A stretch of DNA of 14,208 nucleotides, from contig JALUMP010000018.1 of NCBI GenBank assembly GCA_027039745.1, positions 1 through 14,208 on the forward strand, read 5' to 3'. The notes under the pieces were generated by a model, which had not been told where the DNA came from, did no database searches, and saw only the letters and a list, made by a program, of their open reading frames with translations. Below, in pieces: positions 9,775-14,208 of the stretch. The position numbers and the translations under genes are program-made. The stretch comes from Candidatus Parcubacteria bacterium (GTDB lineage: Bacteria; Patescibacteriota; Minisyncoccia; Phycocordibacterales; GCA-2747955). Position 1 is the first letter of the stretch, and the number at the start of each line of letters is the position of its first letter.

Positions 9775-9803
9775 ATTATATATGTTTTTATACACTACCT
9801 CAA
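9775..9803 (-). promoter_or_regulatory. rpoBC promoter P1
   Basis: On the minus strand TTGAGG (9798-9803), a 17-bp spacer and TATAAT (9775-9780) form a near-consensus sigma-A promoter about 55 bp upstream of P2. The start would be near 9768, giving a leader of about 190 nt that includes the inverted repeat at 9676-9719. Confidence 0.65.
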
Positions 9804-9884
9804 AAATACGATACTTTCCTATTTTTCGATACTATACTCAACATTTTATCCCCAAATTAGTCACAATTTTCTGTGGATTAATAA

Positions 9885-9919
9885 AAAGATGGATTTTGGT
9901 GAAGCCAAAATCCATCTTT
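9885..9919 (-). terminator. Intrinsic terminator of topA
   Basis: A perfect 15-bp stem (9885-9899 paired with 9905-9919) with a 5-nt loop is followed on the minus strand by CTTTTTAT. It lies about 45 bp past the topA stop and is the stronger of two tandem hairpins there. Confidence 0.8.
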
Positions 9920-9940
9920 ACTATTACAAAACAAACACAA

Positions 9941-9961
9941 GTAAGAAGCCTTGCTTCTTAC
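9941..9961. terminator. Second hairpin directly after the topA stop
   Basis: GTAAGAAGC (9941-9949) and GCTTCTTAC (9953-9961) form a perfect 9-bp stem with a 3-nt loop. It abuts the topA stop codon (9962-9964). The T-run TTATTTTTT lies on the plus-strand side, while the minus-strand exit is only moderately T-rich. It may block antisense transcription into topA, or protect the topA 3' end together with the second hairpin. Confidence 0.6.
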
Positions 9962-12202
9962 TTATTTTTTATCTACAACTCCATATTTTTTCTTATCTTT
10001 ATCTGAAAGCTTGTCTGGTCTGTGCATTTTGCATGTTTTTATAGAACATCTTTCAGGAATGGTTTTTGTCCCTTCCATCATGAGTTTGTTACAAATTGGG
10101 CAAAGCTTGCCTGTTGGACGAGCCTTGATTGCAGTTTTACAATCTGGATAATTACTACATGAGTAAAACTCACCAAAACGTCCTCTTCTTTTTATTAACT
10201 CTCCATCTTTACACTCGGTGCATTTTACACCTGTAGAATTTTCTTTTTGCTCTTCTTCTGACTCTTCAATATACTTACATTTTGGATATCTAGAACAAGA
10301 AATAAACTTTCCAAATCTTCCCTCTCTTAAAACAAGTTTTCCTTTTTCGTCTTCTTTTATTTTTGGATCATCTGCACACTTTGGGCAAGGCTTTCCTATT
10401 TCTTTTGGGCCTTCTAAAACTTTTCCCTCTTCTGTCCTTGCTCCTGTGCACTCTGGAAAATTAGAACAAGACATAAACTTACCACCACGAGAAAGTTTTC
10501 ACACCATATCTTTACCACAATCAGGACAAACAAAGCCTTCTACCTCTCCTATGTTTGTGATTTTTTCTACATCCTTTTTTGATTTTACTGCTTCTGTAAA
10601 TTTCTCATAAAAATTAGACAAGAGTTTCACATAGTCATCTTTACCTTCTGCAAGTAAATCAAGCTCATCTTCCATATTTGAAGTAAATTCATCTGAAATA
10701 TAATTTTTAAAATGCTCTTCTAAAAAACCAGACACGGTCATACCAATATCTGTAGGAATCAATGTTCTGCCCTCACTATCTGCATACCTTCTATCTTTTA
10801 GTGTTTTAATAGTAGACGCATATGTAGAAGGTCGCCCGATACCTCTAGACTCTAGCTCTTTTACAAGCCCCGCCTCTGAATATCTGTTTGGAGGAGTTGT
10901 TTGTTTTTCTTCTGTGTTTAATTGTAGAAGCCTTAATTTTTCACCTTCTTTTATTTCTGGCAATAACTGGTCGTCTCCTCTTGCTTCTGGAAAAATTTTG
11001 AACCATCCATCGAAAATAAGTCTTGAACCATTTAAGGTAAAATCTTTAATTTTATCTGAATTAGAAACCAACACTTTTGTGCGCAAAGTTTTTGCTGCAG
11101 CCATTTGAGAAGACACTGTTCTTTTTCATATTAAAGAGTAAAGTCTTTTTTGGTCATCTGTTGCCCCCAAAATAGCTTTAGTTGGGTCTGTTGGTCTTAC
11201 AGCCTCATGAGCCTCTTGAGCATTTTTAGACTTTGACTTAAAAACTCTATTTTCTAAATATTTATCCCCAATCTCTTCTTTTATAAAAAATGATATATCC
11301 GAAATAGCTTTCTTAGATAAAGAATTTGAGTCTGTTCTCATATAAGTAATGAAACCTTTTTCATATAACTTTTGTGCTGCTCTCATTGTTCGCGATGGAG
11401 AAAAACCTAAATATGAATTGGCTGTTTGTTGTAGGGTAGATGTTGTAAAAGGCGCATTTGGTTTTTTAGAAAACTCTGACTCTTTAATTTTTTGAACAAC
11501 AAAATCTTTGTTATTGCCACAAACCTCTTCTACTTTATCTTTTTCTTTTTCATCAAAAATATCACCAGGATATTTAATATTTATAATCCTTCCTGCTTCG
11601 TTTTTTGTTTCAGCTTGAATTCGTCAATATGTTTCTGGTATAAATGCCATTATTTCTCTTTCTCTTTCGGCCAAAATTCTAAGTGCTGGAGACTGAACTC
11701 TTCCTGCAGAAAGACCATACCAGAGCTTTGTTCAAACAAGTCCAGAAAGACCATAACCAAAAAGCCTATCCAAAACACGTCTTGCCTCTTGAGCAACTTT
11801 TAAGTTCATATCTATATCGTGTTTGTGTTTTAAAGCGTCTAAAACAGCATCTTTTGTAATTTCATTAAAAGTGATTCTACTGTATTGACCTTTTTTCAAC
11901 TTTAAAGCTTCTTTGACATGTCATGCTATAGCCTCTCCTTCACGGTCTGGATCGGCTGCGAGTAAAACTTCGTCTGCCTTTTTAGCAGCATCTCTAAGCT
12001 TAGCCACAACGTTTTGTTTATTTTCTAAAATATAATAATTAGGAACAAAGCCCGCTTCTATATCTATAGCATTTGCTTTTTTTGAAGCTGATTTTGGAAT
12101 ATCACGGATATGACCAACGGATGATAATACTTTATAATCTCCTCCTAAATATTTTTCAATGGTTTTTGCTTTAGCTGGAGACTCTACAATAACTAATTTC
12201 AT
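9962..12202 (-). CDS. topA: DNA topoisomerase I (type IA), five UGA-Trp codons
   Basis: This type IA topoisomerase relaxes negative supercoils through a covalent tyrosine-DNA intermediate; it is 746 aa. The Toprim domain opens with VIVESPAKAKTIEKYL (catalytic Glu7) and carries DPDREGEA at 84-91. LSAGRVQSPALR follows, and the active-site Tyr is 287 in FITYMRTDSNSLS. The C-terminus has four Cys4 zinc ribbons: 559/562/579/584, 606/609/636/642, 661/664/682/688 and 701/704/719/724. Five TGA codons lie at residues 94, 157, 193, 359 and 568. EGEAIA-W-H, PETY-W-RI and LYSLI-W-KRT are canonical Trp sites of the family, and two further Trp use TGG. The ATG gives the standard MKLVIVESP start, seven bases after an extended -10 box. 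ftsW ends 38 bp upstream. The gene is intact and needs no frameshift. Confidence 0.96.
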
Positions 12203-12218
12203 AAAACTTAATATAACA
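12203..12218 (-). promoter_or_regulatory. Extended -10 promoter of topA, leaderless
   Basis: TGTTATATT (12210-12218, minus strand) is followed by seven bases and the topA ATG. There is no Shine-Dalgarno and only a weak -35 (TTGCAT, 16 bp upstream). Read-through from ftsW is also possible, since no hairpin separates the two genes. Confidence 0.55.
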
Positions 12219-12240
12219 ATATTTTTTTTTAATGCAAATT

Positions 12241-13341
12241 TTATCTTTTTTTTGCTACCCTTAATAAAACACCAGTCATAATAATTGCCAACAATAAAGA
12301 GGTTCCCCCTTTTGAAATAAATGTCATGGGCATACCAGAAAATGGCAATACACCCATTGCAACACCTATATTATAAAAAGCGGGAAAAATAATTAAAATT
12401 CCAATACCAGAGACTATCATTTTTTCAAATTTATTTTTTATTTTTTTTGCACGTCTTAAAATAAAAAATGAAAAAATAGTAAAAAGTATTATCAAAAAAG
12501 ATGACCCAAAAAAACCTCATTCTTCTGCAAAAATAGGAAAAATACTATCTGTTTTCGCTTCTGGAACAAGCCCTGAATATTTTTGCATAGAAGCCCCCCA
12601 CCCTCTACCAGACAACCGACCTGAACCAATAGTATAAATCATTTGTCTATTGTGATATGTTTTTGGTGTTTTTTTATTTATTAATAAATCATGATAAATA
12701 TCAATTCTTTCCTGAACATAAGGCACAAAAGCATAAGACAAAAAACCACCAAAAACAAAAGCTATTAAAACTACTGAAAATAAATATTTTTTTTTAACTC
12801 TAGACTGTAATAAAACCACAAAAGAAGCTGCTAAGATTGTAAGTAATGTTCCGAAATCATGAATAACAACAAATAAAATAGTTATGGGAATAAAAAAAAT
12901 ACTATTAATAAACAAAAAACCTTTAAATTTAACAATTTCCCTACTAAAATTTAATAACGTAGCAGAAAAAAATATTATAAAAAAATATTTAAAAACCTCG
13001 GATGGTTGAAAAGAAACAAAACCAAAATTAACCCATCGTAATGCTCCATTATATTCTACCCCCAAAGATGGAACAAATACTAAAGCCTGAATAATAATAG
13101 CTCCTAAAAAAAGATAAAACGATCATTTTTTTAAAAAAGTCCCTGTTAATTTTTTTGATTTTAAAACAAAATACATACCAAAAAGACCAAAAAAAATAGC
13201 TGCCGATTGTTTTAATAAAGAATTCATAAACTCATCTGTTGAGTATAAACTAGACAAAATTGCTGAAAAAAATATAACACCACCAACTGCCAAAATCACC
13301 AACATTGTATATAAGATACCAAAATCAACACGCTTTAACAT
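12241..13341 (-). CDS. ftsW: SEDS-family peptidoglycan glycosyltransferase, FtsW-like
   Basis: This multi-pass membrane protein of the FtsW/RodA (SEDS) family polymerises peptidoglycan glycan strands from lipid II, at the septum for FtsW. GALRWVNFGFVSFQPSEVFKY matches the family signature (GAxRWLxLGxxxFQPSE). VPEAKTDSIFPIFAEEWGF carries the conserved Asp (residue 265). FSGMPMTFISKGGTSLL matches the C-terminal FISYGGSSLL block. TGA codons at residues 73 and 275 are read as Trp; AEE-W-GF falls in a conserved loop. I start at the ATG at 13339-13341 (366 aa) because TATAAT overlaps the upstream ATG at 13348-13350, which would give 369 aa. FtsW is preferred over RodA from the C-terminal block, but RodA is possible. 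A murein polymerase argues against a wall-less Mollicute. Confidence 0.85.
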
Positions 13342-13357
13342 ATCAACCATTATAACA
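13342..13357 (-). promoter_or_regulatory. Extended -10 promoter of ftsW, leaderless from the second Met
   Basis: TGTTATAAT (13349-13357, minus strand; TATAAT at 13349-13354) lies seven bases before the ATG at 13339-13341. The upstream ATG overlaps the -10 hexamer, so it would not be in an mRNA made from this promoter, although it could be used in read-through from the upstream genes. Confidence 0.55.
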
Positions 13358-13362
13358 CAGCG

Positions 13363-14082
13363 CTATTGATTAATTTTTATATATACTTCTCTACAACCAC
13401 ATCCATCTTCGTCTTCAAAAAATATATCATTTGATGAACATTTAATTTCTTTTTTCTGGCATTCTTCTTTTGAAGAATATAGATAAGTTTTACCCAAAAC
13501 ATTTTTTGCAAATTTTTTATATACCAATTTTTCTAATTCTGGGTTTTCTTTTAAAATATTTTCTGTAATACCAAGTTCTGAAAGTTTCTTTATAAAAATA
13601 TTTTTTTTGATTTCTTGGATTTTTTGGTAATTATCATAAAAATATAAATATCTTTGTGTAAATAAATCAGCTTTTCTAGAAATTCCTATATAAAACATGG
13701 CTGTTCCAAAAATCATAATGGCTGTAAGCATAAAAAATACAATGGAAGAAGTATCATATCTATAAGCAAGATCTGTGCGTTTAAAAATAAAAAATGATAA
13801 ACCTAAAAAAATAGCCAACATGCCTAATCAAAAATATGGAATAAGACGTAAAATATCAAAAGAGTTACCAAAAAAATCAGCAATTACATATTCTAAAATA
13901 GAAATATTGTCAGACATTCTATATAACAAAATAGAAAATACGAAACCTCCAACAAAAATAAACAATCCTGTCAAAAACCAAAAAGCTAAATTGCGAAAAA
14001 AGAAAAAAGATTTAGGTTTTGGTTTTAAACCTTTTTCTTTAATTTGCTTCAATATTGTTTTTTCTAAATTCGCATTTGTCAT
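13363..14082 (-). CDS. Three-helix membrane protein, putative anti-sigma factor, 239 aa
   Basis: TGA at 13828-13830 is read as Trp85 in PYF-W-LGM and joins two halves into a 239-aa frame ending in TAG. A basic 30-residue N-terminus is followed by hydrophobic segments at about 31-54, 79-100 and 112-135. This predicts N-in with a C-terminal domain of about 100 residues outside the cell. That domain is lysine-rich and ends in a Cys cluster (208, 215, 228, 230), perhaps two disulphides. The start lies 3 nt after the stop of an ECF-type sigma factor, the classic position of a membrane anti-sigma factor. I see no zinc anti-sigma HxxxCxxC motif. The anti-sigma role therefore rests on position, topology and a remembered resemblance to Parcubacterial proteins with a PYFWL helix. 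Confidence 0.65.
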
Positions 14083-14085
14083 AAA

Positions 14086-14208
14086 TTAATTTTTCTCAAT
14101 TATCTGCCGAAACTCTTTTTTAAATCTAGTTTTAGCACGAGAAATATTAGTAGCTACTGTACCCATCGGTTGTTGTAAAATATCAGAAATTTCTCTATAG
14201 TCCTTACC
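14086..14208 (-). CDS. RNA polymerase sigma factor, ECF-type, C-terminus (region 4), partial
   Basis: Forty residues are visible before the TAA at 14086-14088; the rest lies beyond the window. KDYREISDILQQPMGTVATNISRAKTRFKK is split here only by description: DYREISDILQQP and GTVATNISRAKTRFKK form the helix-turn-helix of sigma-70 region 4, which contacts the -35 element. The short tail and the spacing suggest the ECF (sigma-24-like) group. It is followed after 3 nt by a membrane protein that may be its anti-sigma factor. The group assignment is tentative without region 2. Confidence 0.85.
   Translation of the reverse strand, partial: GKDYREISDILQQPMGTVATNISRAKTRFKKEFRQIIEKN

Larger units (their letters stand above)
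9580..9961. other. 382-bp rpoB-topA intergenic regulatory interval
   Basis: No convincing gene lies here. The interval holds the rpoB leader (9580 to about 9768), promoters P2 and P1, a paired CGATACT direct repeat (9809-9815 and 9827-9833, 18 bp apart) just upstream of the P1 -35 box, and two near-DnaA-box words (9846-9854 and 9872-9880). The two hairpins after topA occupy its right end. Short open frames across it lack coding character. Confidence 0.7.

Noticed and set aside
9846..9880. DnaA boxes or an origin of replication
   Set aside because: TTATCCCCA and TGTGGATTA each differ by one base from the consensus box. Two imperfect words in AT-rich DNA, without dnaA, dnaN or a box cluster, are not enough.
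9782..10006. Short plus-strand open frame between rpoB and topA
   Set aside because: It crosses both hairpins and runs into topA antisense, has low-complexity aromatic-rich composition and lacks a ribosome-binding site.
10218..10610. Plus-strand open frame of 130 codons inside topA
   Set aside because: It is the antisense of the zinc-ribbon region, and its serine/phenylalanine-rich composition is what antisense of lysine/glutamate-rich coding DNA gives.
2729..13350. rpoC, topA and ftsW as pseudogenes or sequencing errors
   Set aside because: Every break is a single TGA in an unbroken frame, at sites where homologues have Trp. No frameshift or missing domain is seen, and catalytic motifs are intact.
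1..14208. Mycoplasma or other Mollicute origin
   Set aside because: An FtsW-like peptidoglycan polymerase, the short CPR-like RpoB, the sigma/anti-sigma pair and the four-ribbon TopA do not fit. The rejection is strong but not formal without a tree.
1..14208. CRISPR arrays, tRNA or rRNA genes
   Set aside because: Reading both strands showed no regularly spaced repeats, no cloverleaf-like element with a TTCGANNC arm, and no rRNA-like sequence.

Overview
This AT-rich window most likely comes from the chromosome of a Candidate Phyla Radiation (Patescibacteria, Parcubacteria/Paceibacteria-like) bacterium. The placement is inferred from remembered protein character: a short RpoB (1060 aa) and RpoC (1218 aa), an RpoB stretch reading FGAKIIPARGAWMEIE, a TopA with four C-terminal zinc ribbons, a membrane-anchored beta-propeller protein, and a small sigma factor paired with a three-helix membrane protein. 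The central observation is that UGA is read as tryptophan. Read with the standard code, rpoC, topA, ftsW, the propeller gene and the putative anti-sigma gene break into pieces. Every break is a single in-frame TGA with no shift of frame, and most fall where the family has a conserved Trp. I count 21 in-frame TGA against 12 TGG. All ten visible stops are TAA (9) or TAG (1). The recoding usually associated with CPR bacteria is UGA to glycine (Gracilibacteria and Absconditabacteria), which these positions do not fit. A Mollicute is unlikely because an FtsW/RodA-type cell-wall polymerase is present.

Layout, left to right. Bases 1-120 hold the C-terminal end of an IS30-family transposase (+ strand, cut by the window edge). 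ridA follows on the + strand at 151-519. Everything else is on the minus strand. These are an unrecognised 183-aa protein (542-1093), a membrane-anchored beta-propeller-like protein (1134-2564), rpoC (2729-6385), rpoB (6397-9579), a 382-bp regulatory interval (9580-9961), topA (9962-12202), ftsW (12241-13341), a putative anti-sigma membrane protein (13363-14082) and the C-terminus of an ECF-type sigma factor (14086-14208, cut by the window edge).

In order of transcription on the minus strand, the sigma factor and its putative membrane regulator form a tight pair with a 3-nt gap. ftsW and topA follow, each with its own extended -10 promoter, and tandem hairpins end the topA transcript. rpoB-rpoC are co-transcribed (11-nt gap) from two strong tandem promoters with a leader of at least about 130 nt, and end at a clear intrinsic terminator. 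The propeller gene and the 183-aa gene are separate units.

Five genes share one promoter design: TGn followed by a -10 hexamer, then 6-7 nt, then the ATG. This implies leaderless mRNAs. rpoBC is the exception, with a long leader and a weak Shine-Dalgarno-like AAGG.
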